Below are positions 56,772 through 64,000 of a stretch of 64,000 nt of DNA, piece by piece. Below the pieces are notes generated by a model. That model worked only from the letters and a program-made list of their open reading frames with translations, made no database searches and was not told where the DNA came from. The position numbers and the translations under genes were made by a program. Every line of letters begins with the position of its first letter. Positions within the stretch are counted from its first letter, which is position 1. The stretch covers positions 1,337,914 to 1,401,913 of the forward strand of contig NZ_VTFS01000001.1 of assembly GCF_009671245.1 (NCBI RefSeq), in the 5' to 3' direction. The stretch is from Marinicella rhabdoformis. Lineage in GTDB: Bacteria; Pseudomonadota; Gammaproteobacteria; Xanthomonadales; Marinicellaceae.

Positions 56772-57189
56772 CAAACCATTGATAACCGGAGCCTTGTTAT
56801 GCGCCTTGGCTTCGCTGGCACATATGGGCTGCATCATCTTTGGTGCCGACTGGTATCGCTTTTTCGGTGCCGGAGAGCAGATGGCCCGCATGGCCGAACA
56901 AGGCTTGTGGTACCCGACAGTTGTGACTTCAGTTTTGGTCACGGTCTTGGCAATTTGGTCGCTTTACGCCCTATCAGCTGCGGGTGTGATTCGCAGCTTG
57001 CCATTAATTCGTTTGGCTTTGTGTTTAATCAGTGCCGTTTTTATTTTACGGGGCATCGGATTTATGGAATTGATGCCCATGTTCCCTGAAAACAGTCTGA
57101 CTTTCTGGTATGTCAGCTCGGCTATCTGCTTGACCATTGGTCTGTGTTTTGCTGTCGGCACTTATCAACAGTGGCATAAATTGAGATAA
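56749..57189 (+). CDS. Small four-helix membrane protein
   Basis: 146 residues from the ATG at 56749; earlier in-frame ATGs at 56734 and 56740 are possible. Four membrane helices are predicted (about 12-30, 57-76, 82-100 and 112-132). No family recognised. It overlaps the preceding gene, which suggests co-expression. Confidence 0.75.
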   Translation: MDKTQNINKPLITGALLCALASLAHMGCIIFGADWYRFFGAGEQMARMAEQGLWYPTVVTSVLVTVLAIWSLYALSAAGVIRSLPLIRLALCLISAVFILRGIGFMELMPMFPENSLTFWYVSSAICLTIGLCFAVGTYQQWHKLR

Positions 57190-57235
57190 CTTTACTTTGG
57201 TTGAGGTTTCTAAATGAGGTGAGCCTTGACTTTTG

Positions 57236-57264
57236 TTGTCTATTTTGTTCAATTTATCTATAAT
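57236..57264 (+). promoter_or_regulatory. Promoter of the toxin-antitoxin operon
   Basis: TTGTCT (-35), exactly 17 bp and a perfect TATAAT (-10). Predicted transcription start is at or next to the antitoxin ATG at 57272, so the mRNA could be leaderless. Confidence 0.75.
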
Positions 57265-57273
57265 GTTCATTAT
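57260..57273. promoter_or_regulatory. Palindromic operator over the toxin-antitoxin promoter
   Basis: ATAATG, TT, CATTAT is a perfect 6-bp inverted repeat covering part of the -10 box and the antitoxin start codon. This is the usual position for antitoxin autoregulation. Confidence 0.65.
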
Positions 57274-57550
57274 GGATAATTTAAACACACGACATTCAAT
57301 GACTTCTACAAAAGCCAAACAAGAATTTGGTGACGTCATCATGCGCTCACAAATATCACCAATTAGCGTGACTAAAAACGGCAAACCAGTTGTGGTCATC
57401 ATGTCTGAAACTGAGTATCAGGAAATGAAACGACAAAACCTACGATCAGCATTGATTCTTGGAGAGCAAAGTGGTGATGCAGGAAAATTAGACATACAAG
57501 ACATCAAAAGCCAGGCCAGAAAAAAGATGGCAAATGCTCAAAGTTCATAA
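57272..57550 (+). CDS. Phd/YefM-family antitoxin
   Basis: 92 residues from the ATG at 57272. The MTSTKAKQEFGDVIMRSQISPISVTKNGKP... core is the N-terminal DNA-binding domain of Phd/YefM antitoxins, including the VVVIMSETEY motif. The Lys/Asp-rich C-terminus is the likely toxin-binding tail. The upstream frame opening at 57233 overlaps the promoter and is not used. It overlaps the toxin gene by 17 bp. Confidence 0.9.
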   Translation: MDNLNTRHSMTSTKAKQEFGDVIMRSQISPISVTKNGKPVVVIMSETEYQEMKRQNLRSALILGEQSGDAGKLDIQDIKSQARKKMANAQSS

Positions 57551-57824
57551 ACAAAGTTCAGCTGAAAAGGATTTAATTGATATTTGGATATACACATGTG
57601 AAAACTGGGGAGTGCGTCAAGCAGATGTGTATTCAGATGCGATTGACGAAGCCTTACAAACCATGGCAATGAACCCAGGTATTGGAATTAAAATAGATGA
57701 CATCAGGCCGGGCTACTTCAAATGCCAAGTCAAAGAACACATCATTTTTTATACAGCCACCAGAGATAAAATAAATGTCATTCGTGTCTTAAATCAAATG
57801 ATGGACTGCGCCCGCCATTTGTGA
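57534..57824 (+). CDS. RelE/ParE-family toxin
   Basis: 96 residues: SSAEKDLIDIWIYTCENWG at the N-terminus, GIGIKIDDIRPGYFKCQVKEHIIFY in the middle, and INVIRVLNQMMD at the C-terminus, the standard ParE/RelE toxin layout. ParE toxins target gyrase and RelE toxins cleave ribosomal mRNA; which applies here is unknown. Read after the antitoxin from the same promoter. Confidence 0.92.
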   Translation: MLKVHKQSSAEKDLIDIWIYTCENWGVRQADVYSDAIDEALQTMAMNPGIGIKIDDIRPGYFKCQVKEHIIFYTATRDKINVIRVLNQMMDCARHL

Positions 57825-57831
57825 TTAATTA

Positions 57832-58155
57832 ATGACGACACTCAAAGCCAAACCCTACAGCCTATACATCCTGCTGTGCGATAGCAAAATACTTTACACC
57901 GGTATTGCACAAGATCCAGAAGCACGCTTGATTCAGCACCAAAGCAAAAAGCCACCCGGCGCCAAATTCACCCGCCGTTTTAATCAACTGGAAATCGTCT
58001 ACCAAGTCGAAGTCGGCACACGCTCAGAAGCCCAAAGTTTGGAATACCATGTTAAAAAATTGAGCCGACATCGCAAGCTGAGATTAATTCAAGAACAATG
58101 GAAATTAAGTGAACTGCGGGAAGTCATGCATTTGACGAATCGTGCGGTCGAATGA
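57832..58155 (+). CDS. GIY-YIG nuclease family protein
   Basis: 107 residues of a stand-alone GIY-YIG domain: YSLYILLC (the GIY part), LYTGIA (the YIG part), a following conserved RLIQHQSKKPPGAKFTRRF, and VEVGTRSEAQSLEYHVKKLSR with the catalytic Glu. Such small UPF0213-type proteins are predicted nucleases of uncertain role. It starts 7 bp after the toxin stop but is probably not part of the TA module. Confidence 0.9.
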   Translation: MTTLKAKPYSLYILLCDSKILYTGIAQDPEARLIQHQSKKPPGAKFTRRFNQLEIVYQVEVGTRSEAQSLEYHVKKLSRHRKLRLIQEQWKLSELREVMHLTNRAVE

Positions 58156-58206
58156 GATAATCCTTAAACAATAATCACTGATGATTGTATCTTTGAACTT
58201 CTATTG

Positions 58207-58222
58207 GCATGTTCTGACATGC
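58207..58222. repeat. Palindrome in the 58156-58319 gap
   Basis: GCATGT, TCTG, ACATGC is a perfect 6-bp inverted repeat of operator size. The remaining gap contains a second palindrome, GTTCATGAAC (58309-58318), directly before the start of the next gene. Confidence 0.35.
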
Positions 58223-58319
58223 TTTAAGTGACTAGGACGCTCTGAAAAACCGATGGCCAACTTAACCACACATTAAGTCGGCTGATACTTGATAAACCAT
58301 GAATTAAGGTTCATGAACA

Positions 58320-59396
58320 ATGGGACTCACCATGACAGACAAGAACAAACAACCAGCACCGGGCTGGGTTGGCGGCTTTGAACAATCTAACCAATTATTT
58401 TCCTACCCTAATCCAAACCTCTCTTCATTGCCCATGCTCGACAACATGGCGAACATCGACAAGCTACAAAGACAACAACAAGTCCTTTGGCCCGAATTCA
58501 GCTGGGAAACCCGCAAAGGTGAAAAAGACCCGAAACGCTGTTATCAGATGTTCGCCCCAGACATCTCACGTTTGGGTTACACCGACGAAGGCCGTGTCTT
58601 TTCTATCATTTGCCCACAACAAGGCGCCTATTCGCCACAATTCGGTGCATTGAACGTCGAAGTCACCGTCACAGGACAACGCGGCTGGGTTAACGAAGAC
58701 ACCAAAGAAATGGCCGCCGACATGGAAGTGGTGGGTAAAATTTGGTTCAGCCCCAGCGCCAAACAAAACAAGTGGGTTAAAATTCTTTGGGACAAGTTCG
58801 CAGACAGTAAACTGCCCTTCCCCAGCTCAAAAGCCAACGCCATCATGGTCACCACACACAATCCAGGTAACCCTGAACAAGGCATTTTTCCTTTGATTAA
58901 AAAGCAAAGCAAAAACTTCCCCATTCCAGACTTCGCTAAACACGAAGATGAAGCATGGGACGTTTCGCACCTCGATGTTCAAATCGGCCCCATCACTAAA
59001 ACAGGTAACAAAACCGTCGATGAATTCAATCAACTGTTCCTCGACATCTTTAACCTCGCCACCGGAAACATGTTACAAAACGGCAACATCCTCAGTTGGA
59101 ACGTCTGGTTCACAGCTCCCGATTTGGTTGATAAAGTCGAATGGAGAAACCATGCTGAATATTGGCGCGACTCCATCGACACCGGCCACGGTAGCCCAGA
59201 TGGGCCCGGCACAACAGCGAAATATTTCGATGGCACACCATTCAGCGCTTGGGACAGCCTGCTCCATACTGAAGAAGAAAAAGTCATCAAAAGCTTAGAA
59301 AGCTGGGCAGAGACCAAAGCCGAATCGCTCATAGAAACCCGCGCCGATGCCGAAGAGGCGATGATTAAACACTTCATTGAGAAGCATGGTTTGTGA
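58320..59396 (+). CDS. Conserved hypothetical protein
   Basis: 358 residues (or 354 from the ATG at 58332), soluble, rich in Trp, Asn and Lys, not recognised. Segments of note are GWVGGFEQSNQLFSYPNPN at the N-terminus, CYQMFAPDISRLGYTDEG near 75 and a Glu-rich helical C-terminus. It has no membrane helix. Codons are visibly more C/G-ending than in the next gene, which suggests a different origin. It sits in the accessory region with the TA module and DUF2130 gene. Confidence 0.75.
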   Translation: MGLTMTDKNKQPAPGWVGGFEQSNQLFSYPNPNLSSLPMLDNMANIDKLQRQQQVLWPEFSWETRKGEKDPKRCYQMFAPDISRLGYTDEGRVFSIICPQQGAYSPQFGALNVEVTVTGQRGWVNEDTKEMAADMEVVGKIWFSPSAKQNKWVKILWDKFADSKLPFPSSKANAIMVTTHNPGNPEQGIFPLIKKQSKNFPIPDFAKHEDEAWDVSHLDVQIGPITKTGNKTVDEFNQLFLDIFNLATGNMLQNGNILSWNVWFTAPDLVDKVEWRNHAEYWRDSIDTGHGSPDGPGTTAKYFDGTPFSAWDSLLHTEEEKVIKSLESWAETKAESLIETRADAEEAMIKHFIEKHGL

Positions 59397-59475
59397 TAAA
59401 TTGACTTAGGTAAGCCTCAATAACTGCTTACTTATGAATAAAGAGGGAATGCACCTATAACGACAACAATAAATC

Positions 59476-59907
59476 ATGGCGAATATTTGTTCAATAATTA
59501 AAGAAAAGAGAACCGCAGGACAAACAGTTTGTCATGTTTTTCATGGGTCGAAGGTCCTTGCTCGGAAATTGCAACTTAAAAGACTTGGTTTTAATGATAT
59601 TCCAGATGAACTTTGGATTGAAATTAATCGTTTGGATGCAAAAAGATTACTGACTGATTGTTTAGCACATGATTTGGCATACCAAATAAATATCATGCCA
59701 GAACAAAAGGCACAGGAGTTAGCCAGTGCATTCCTTAAATGTTTTGATAAAGATACGGCGTTTCTAACGAATCAAACGCATAATTTTGATAACATTGGTA
59801 AAGGGTTTCTCAGCTGGGAGCCCATCACTAATGCAACTTTCGATACTGGAATTATTGCAGTTAAAGAAGGAGTCGTTGGTATTCTATGGGTAAAAGATGA
59901 AGATTGA
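59476..59907 (+). CDS. Hypothetical protein
   Basis: 143 residues, AT-rich codons, soluble, not recognised. The first half (MANICSIIKEKRTAGQTVCHVFHGSK...) and the second (QTHNFDNIGKGFLSWEPITNATFDTGIIAVKEG) give no known motif. No clear ribosome-binding site. It could be an immunity or accessory protein, but this is a guess from context only. Confidence 0.6.
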   Translation: MANICSIIKEKRTAGQTVCHVFHGSKVLARKLQLKRLGFNDIPDELWIEINRLDAKRLLTDCLAHDLAYQINIMPEQKAQELASAFLKCFDKDTAFLTNQTHNFDNIGKGFLSWEPITNATFDTGIIAVKEGVVGILWVKDED

Positions 59908-59973
59908 AAATCCAAGAAAAGAATAACATCAAGGGATTAGAAAGCAGTAATGTCTATTTAAGGAGAAAAATAC

Positions 59974-61290
59974 ATGCATGAAATCATCTGCCCACATTGC
60001 ACTAAAGCATTCAAAATTGATGAATCAGGTTATGCCGATATCGTTAAACAAGTCCGCGACCAACAGTTCAATGAACAAATCCACGAACGATTGGAGCTGG
60101 CCGAGAAAGAAAAGCTGAACGCGATTGAATTGACCAAAAGCCAAGTCATCAGCCAATCGGAAAAAGCAGTGGCTGCCAAAGATGCCGAAATCAAAGAGCT
60201 GATGAACAAGCTCGATGCCGGTGATGTTAAGCAGAAATTGGCAGTGACTGAAGCCCTAAGCGCGGTAGAAAAAGAGCGTGACAAATTAAAAAACGAATTA
60301 CAACAAGTCACCCAACAAGCCACGCATGACAAGCAAACGACATCGCAATTGGCCGAAGCGAAGTTGACTAATGAATTACAGCGGGTTGCTGCCGCCAAAG
60401 ACGCAGAACTACAAAAATTAAAGAATGAGCTGGAACGCACCCAGTATGAAAAACAACTGGCCGAAACCAACTTCAAAGACAAATACGAAACCCAAATAAA
60501 AGACCGCGAGAATGAAATAGAACGCCTGCGCGACATGAAAGCCAAGCTTTCAACCAAGATGGTCGGTGAAACCTTAGAGCAGCACTGCGAAACAGAATTT
60601 AACCGCATCAGGGCCACCGCCTTTCCCCGTGCCTATTTCGAAAAAGACAACGATGCTTCGGCTGGCAGTAAAGGTGACTATATTTTCAAAGAAAATATTG
60701 ATACAGACACAGAGGTCGTTTCAATCATGTTCGAGATGAAAAACGAAAACGATGAAACCGCGACCAAAAAGAAAAACGAAGATTTTTTGAAAAAACTCGA
60801 TAAAGACAGAAACGACAAAGGCTGTGAATACGCCGTGCTTGTTTCATTACTCGAACCCGAAAGCGAATTGTATAACTCAGGTATCGTCGATGTGTCTCAC
60901 CGATACCCGAAAATGTACGTCATCAGACCGCAATTCTTCATCCCTATCATCACATTAATCCGAAACGCCGCCGAAAACGCCATTAAATACAAAACAGAAT
61001 TGGCCTTGGTCAAATCCCAAAACATCGACATCACCAACTTCGAAAATGACCTCGACGCCTTCAAAACCGGCTTCGCCCGAAACTACGAACTGGCCTCAAA
61101 AAAATTCAAAACCGCCATATCCGAAATCGACAAAACCATCGACCACCTCAATAAAACCAAAACCGCACTGCTCGGCTCAGAGAATAACTTAAGACTGGCG
61201 AATAATAAGGCGGATGATTTAACGGTGAAGAAACTGGTTAAGAACAATCCGACTATGAAGGGGAAGTTTGGGGATTTGGGGGATGAGTGA
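59974..61290 (+). CDS. DUF2130 protein: zinc knuckle, coiled coil and PD-(D/E)xK-like domain
   Basis: 438 residues preceded by GGAG. The N-terminus has a CPHC pair (zinc-binding half-site), residues about 30-195 are a long charged coiled coil, and the DUF2130 domain begins near 195 with [21 protein letters not shown] and FEMKNE in that domain look like the D...ExK catalytic motif of restriction-endonuclease-like folds. The C-terminal region is again helical. A DNA-targeting role is a reasonable inference; none is proven. Confidence 0.85.
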   Translation: MHEIICPHCTKAFKIDESGYADIVKQVRDQQFNEQIHERLELAEKEKLNAIELTKSQVISQSEKAVAAKDAEIKELMNKLDAGDVKQKLAVTEALSAVEKERDKLKNELQQVTQQATHDKQTTSQLAEAKLTNELQRVAAAKDAELQKLKNELERTQYEKQLAETNFKDKYETQIKDRENEIERLRDMKAKLSTKMVGETLEQHCETEFNRIRATAFPRAYFEKDNDASAGSKGDYIFKENIDTDTEVVSIMFEMKNENDETATKKKNEDFLKKLDKDRNDKGCEYAVLVSLLEPESELYNSGIVDVSHRYPKMYVIRPQFFIPIITLIRNAAENAIKYKTELALVKSQNIDITNFENDLDAFKTGFARNYELASKKFKTAISEIDKTIDHLNKTKTALLGSENNLRLANNKADDLTVKKLVKNNPTMKGKFGDLGDE

Positions 61291-61314
61291 TGGTTTTAAA
61301 ATCCCACATTCGTC

Positions 61315-61385
61315 ATTCCAGCCGAGCTTTAGCGAGAGCAGGAATCTTGATTTGTGATGTTGGGCTTCGCGTTGCTCAGCCCAAC
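61315..61385. repeat. Two REP-like palindromes
   Basis: First unit: ATTCC at 61315-61319 and GGAAT at 61341-61345 frame an imperfect stem. Second unit: GTTGGGCT at 61359-61366 and AGCCCAAC at 61378-61385, a perfect 8-bp stem with an 11-nt loop. They sit where the 5' half of the first tandem copy is missing and resemble the REP sequences that RAYT transposases act on. Confidence 0.7.
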
Positions 61386-61394
61386 CTACCTTGC

Positions 61395-61706
61395 TCAAAT
61401 GCAGAATTGTATTTCTTCTTAGATTGCGGAAAGAATAGAAGCTTTATGTCTCCTCTAGCCTACCATGCGAATAAGTTTAAGCTGGAGGAAGGCTATTTAA
61501 GTGATGCTACTAAGGAAATCATAGATATGTCGATGGATTATCTCGATGTCAAGGACCCAAAAACGGGGCAGTCATTTTTAGATATCGCTAGAGAGAATTT
61601 AAAAATTTCCAGAGAATTAAAAAAAAATATAGAAGCTGGAGCTTATAAGAAATTGCTGTTGTATGTTGGTGAGTTGAGAAATGAGAACGTTATATCTGAG
61701 AGATAA
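61395..61706 (+). pseudogene. 5'-truncated first copy of the tandem-duplicated secreted-protein gene
   Basis: From about 61395 the frame (SNAELYFFLDCG...) matches the C-terminal 105 residues of the complete copy at 61763-62554 (ELYFFLECG, SPLAYHAN, IDVKDP, SFLDIAR). Upstream of that point the frame runs through the REP-like DNA and has no relation to the family, so any longer open frame from 61287 is not the original gene. The stop TAA falls exactly 848 bp before the stop of the complete copy. Confidence 0.8.
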
Positions 61707-61868
61707 AAGAGATTGAGACAATCGACCCTTTATGAATACAAGCTAAAAAAGAAGATAAAACCATGAACAATCCATTAAACAACTTATTGATTATTTTAAC
61801 ACTCATTGTGAGTTATTTAGCGTCTGCTCAAAGTCCTGCTGAATTCTTCAAAACCGATATTGGTGCTG
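61696..61868 (+). repeat. 173-bp near-identical direct repeat, left copy
   Basis: This stretch (from CTGAGAG to the 5' end of the complete gene) is repeated almost unchanged at 62544-62716. The period of 848 bp defines a tandem duplication that contains the complete gene. Confidence 0.85.
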
Positions 61869-62554
61869 AGTACAAAATATGTTGTGGCAATATAGATAAT
61901 CGAAATCAGCACATTAATTCATGCTTCAATGCTGAAGAATACAGTTTTTACCAAAAGGCATTGGAGAAAAAAGCCACCATTAAACCGACTATCAGCAACC
62001 AATGCATGGCTAATTTTCAATCTGTAAACCCACAGATTTCAAGCCTGCAAACTCTATCGAAAACTTTGCAGAAACTCACTGACGACGAACTCGCGCGGAA
62101 GCGGAAAGAGGTTAATGAGCAATATAATAGTGTTGCGAAGAGGGTTATGTGTCAGAGTAGTGGGCTTGGAAGCCTTAGTGGGTATAACCGAAATATAAAG
62201 AAGGCTACGAAAAAAAATGCAATAGAAGGTGGGGAGAGTTATTCCAAATCAGAGCTTTATTTCTTTTTAGAGTGTGGTGAAGCGAATGACTATATGTCAC
62301 CTCTTGCTTATCACGCAAATCATCTTAAGTTAGAAGACGGAAAGCTAAGCCCAATGACGAAAGAAATTATAGATTCGTCGATGGAATATATTGATGTAAA
62401 GGACCCTGTCTCCGAACTGTCCTTTTTAGATATCGCGAGAAGAAACCTTCAGGCTTCACGGGAAATGAATAACTCTCGAATGGTAGGGTTGTATGAGGAT
62501 GTATTACGATATGTTGAAATAAGAAAAGATGCAAATATAATAGCTGAGAGATAA
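61763..62554 (+). CDS. Secreted protein of unknown function (complete tandem copy)
   Basis: 263 residues with a signal peptide (LLIILTLIVSYLASA). The mature part has seven Cys (the first is the CC of KICCG), a helical middle region and a C-terminal region with SELYFFLECG, MSPLAYHAN and SFLDIARRNL. The latter two recall short ankyrin-type repeat pieces (TPLxxA, LDIA), which is a weak resemblance only. Flanked by a truncated copy on each side. A role as an immunity or surface protein is speculative. Confidence 0.75.
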   Translation: MNNPLNNLLIILTLIVSYLASAQSPAEFFKTDIGAEYKICCGNIDNRNQHINSCFNAEEYSFYQKALEKKATIKPTISNQCMANFQSVNPQISSLQTLSKTLQKLTDDELARKRKEVNEQYNSVAKRVMCQSSGLGSLSGYNRNIKKATKKNAIEGGESYSKSELYFFLECGEANDYMSPLAYHANHLKLEDGKLSPMTKEIIDSSMEYIDVKDPVSELSFLDIARRNLQASREMNNSRMVGLYEDVLRYVEIRKDANIIAER

Positions 62555-62716
62555 AAGAGATTGAGACAATCGACCCTTTATGAATACAAGCTAAAAAAGA
62601 AGAAAAATCCATGAACAATCCATTAAACAACCTATTGATTATTTTAACACTCATTGTGAGTTATTTAGCGTCTGCTCAAAGTCCTGCTGAATTCTTCAAA
62701 ACCGATATTGGAGCTG
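62544..62716 (+). repeat. 173-bp near-identical direct repeat, right copy
   Basis: Second copy of the repeat at 61696-61868. Homology stops abruptly near 62716, where the third gene copy is cut. Confidence 0.85.
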
Positions 62717-62748
62717 TAATACAGGACAGGCATTCAATGAGAGGTTGA
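62611..62748 (+). pseudogene. 3'-truncated third copy of the tandem gene
   Basis: The frame starts MNNPLNNLLIILTLIVSYL like the complete copy, matches it for 35 codons, then diverges at about 62716 and stops at 62748 (45 residues in all). The remaining 183 bp up to the transposase gene show no feature I can identify. Confidence 0.85.
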
Positions 62749-62931
62749 ATTAGATTTTCCAGCTTCAATTTCTGTTCAAAATTCGATTGATATTTGGGTT
62801 TTGAGGAAGTTTTACGAGTAAAAAGTTTGGAAAGGTGAAGATAAGTTGATTTTCAGTTATTTTGCCATATTCAAGCCGAGTGGAAGGGGTTCACAGAAGT
62901 GAATGATTAGATTTAAATTGTTGAATTGAAG

Positions 62932-63867
62932 CTATTCCAGTGCAGGAACTAATTTAAAACCCAGCTTCCATTTAGTTTTAGTTTTGGCAGCAAACTCTTT
63001 AAGTTGGGTAGCTGTTCCAACAGTAGTGAATCCGATTGATTTAAACCCTTTTAATTCTTCTAACCACGTGTCAGGATTGATGCCTAATTGGTCGATTGTC
63101 TTGGCAGAATCCTTGGCTATAAAACAGCGCTTATCGTCCCTGACACACCGTCCAGATTCATCAACCAAATCTATGTAACTAGACAGATAGTAAGGCAGAT
63201 CATTTTCACCATTACCGAAGTTAGAAAGCCATGTTGATTTATTGCTAATTCGCTCCTGAATTGATGTGAACTCAGAATCACCTAATGCCTTAGCGATTCC
63301 TGCACGAATTGGATTTAAATCTACGTATGCCATACAAGTCAAAAGAGCTCTCTCGTCAAGCAGCGCTTGGCATTTGAAACGACTTTCCCAGAAATGTCCT
63401 GTGCAGTTATCTTCTTCGTTTGCCATTCGGGCAATGAATTCATTTATTGACTTCATATACCAAGATACTGACATCAATCTATTGCGGAACTCATTAACGT
63501 ATTCTTTCACTCTGTGAAGCTCAGCTTCAGTCTCTATTTCACCTTTCAAATACTTATCACAAAGGACAGGTAAAGAGTACAAACTTTGCCACGTCATCAA
63601 CACACGATTTGCTGGCCATTCTGTTGTATCACCAACACGCAAAACAATGTGAAAATGATTCGACATAATGGCATAAGAACAGACATCAATGCCGAAGACA
63701 GAAGTGACAAATTTAATACGATTAATGAGCCACTGGCGACGGTGCTCAAAGCACTTGCCAGTAACCACATCTTCACCGCATAAAAAGGCACGTCGAACAC
63801 ATCTTGATATGACGTGATAGAAGCGGGTTTCTTCAAGGCAGATTTGTTGTTCACGAGCTACAGTCAT
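62932..63867 (-). mobile_element. REP-associated tyrosine transposase (Y1/IS200-like)
   Basis: A 311-residue protein with ETRFYHVISRCVRRAFL at the N-terminus, the HUH metal motif in SNHFHIVLRV (about residues 69-78), a following conserved CTGHFWESRFKCQALLDERALLTCMAYVDLNPIRAGI, and a C-terminal extension typical of RAYT-group proteins. It has no flanking IS ends or second ORF. RAYTs are domesticated single-copy transposases linked to REP sequences, two of which lie 1.5 kb away. Confidence 0.9.
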
Positions 63868-63938
63868 GATATTTCTCCAATAAAAACATCATTTTCAGGC
63901 TTTGAACAAATAATTGCCGCCCATAATCTCAACACGAT

Positions 63939-63958
63939 TTGTAGTAAATTCACTACAA
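63939..63958. repeat. Palindrome upstream of the transposase
   Basis: TTGTAGT, AAATTC, ACTACAA is a perfect 7-bp inverted repeat, 72 bp upstream of the transposase start. It may be an operator or a transposase-binding site. The remaining bases to 64000 show no gene. Confidence 0.4.
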
Positions 63959-64000
63959 CGAGTTAAAGTGGTGCATGTCCATGCTTAGCTTTTCTTACCA

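Noticed and set aside
59410-59431. GTAAGC/GCTTAC hairpin after the 358-residue gene
   Set aside because: Only a 6-bp stem with a 10-nt loop and no U-run; too weak to call a terminator.
60030-60617. Ser/Phe/Leu-rich frame antisense to the DUF2130 coiled coil
   Set aside because: Shadow of a Glu/Lys/Gln-rich coiled-coil coding region.
57272-64000. Right end considered as a known defence island or prophage
   Set aside because: No integrase, phage structural gene, restriction-modification pair or CRISPR element is present. TA, DUF2130 and RAYT alone do not establish one.

Overview
The window looks like the origin-proximal part of an AT-rich gammaproteobacterial chromosome, probably from an aquatic organism. 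The evidence is the rnpA-rpmH-dnaA-dnaN-recF-gyrB block, ruvCAB joined to ybgC-tolQRAB, a monothiol glutaredoxin/A-type-like/rhodanese triple fusion, and several secreted beta-propeller proteins. The fusion and the paired GxWYNPxxNGHG domains suggest a relative of the Xanthomonadales/Marinicella group. That placement is an inference from memory of gene families, not from a search.

Layout. 1-1403: start of a PLP decarboxylase and a CAP-domain protein. 1436-7867 (minus): ruvC-ruvA-ruvB-ybgC-tolQ-tolR-tolA-tolB followed by a fumarylacetoacetate-hydrolase-family gene where pal would be expected. 8033-11712: exonuclease III, cytochrome b561, YceI, tRNA-Lys, a DUF3465 protein and the glutaredoxin fusion. 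11715-21548: the replication core (gyrB, recF, dnaN, dnaA on minus; rpmH, rnpA, yidC, mnmE on plus). It holds two perfect 16-bp parS-type palindromes inside recF and two DnaA boxes between dnaA and dnaN. 21616-28890: a frameshifted methyltransferase, an FkbM methyltransferase, a histidine kinase/response regulator with a small Spy-like protein, a MATE exporter, Tag glycosylase, a lipoprotein and a GNAT enzyme. 28935-38683: a large FG-GAP secreted protein, a decayed GFA-family gene, Coq7, hemE-Rieske-GtrA, a propeller protein and a DUF885 peptidase-like protein. 38782-44019: a 3-hydroxyanthranilate branch of kynurenine degradation (deaminase, dioxygenase, decarboxylase, cyclase-like hydrolase) with a transporter and a trans-sulfuration PLP enzyme. 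44088-51674: a long RNA-hairpin element, gamma-glutamyltransferase, a hypothetical gene pair, and a saccharopine dehydrogenase-like/DUF4166/CAP operon next to a DUF2207 protein. 51746-55744: ECF sigma factor, putative anti-sigma factor and two exported HEAT-repeat proteins, apparently one operon.

56370-64000 looks like accessory DNA: a PqqD-like protein, a small membrane protein, a toxin-antitoxin pair with a palindrome over its promoter, a GIY-YIG nuclease, two proteins I cannot identify, a DUF2130 coiled-coil protein, an 848-bp-period tandem duplication of a secreted-protein gene (one complete copy flanked by two broken ones), REP-like palindromes and a REP-associated tyrosine transposase.

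The most interesting items are the parS sites inside recF, the sigma/anti-sigma/HEAT operon as a candidate envelope-response system, the 107-nt hairpin next to ggt, and the decayed tandem array with REP elements and a transposase at the right end. No complete phage, CRISPR array or known defence system is visible.
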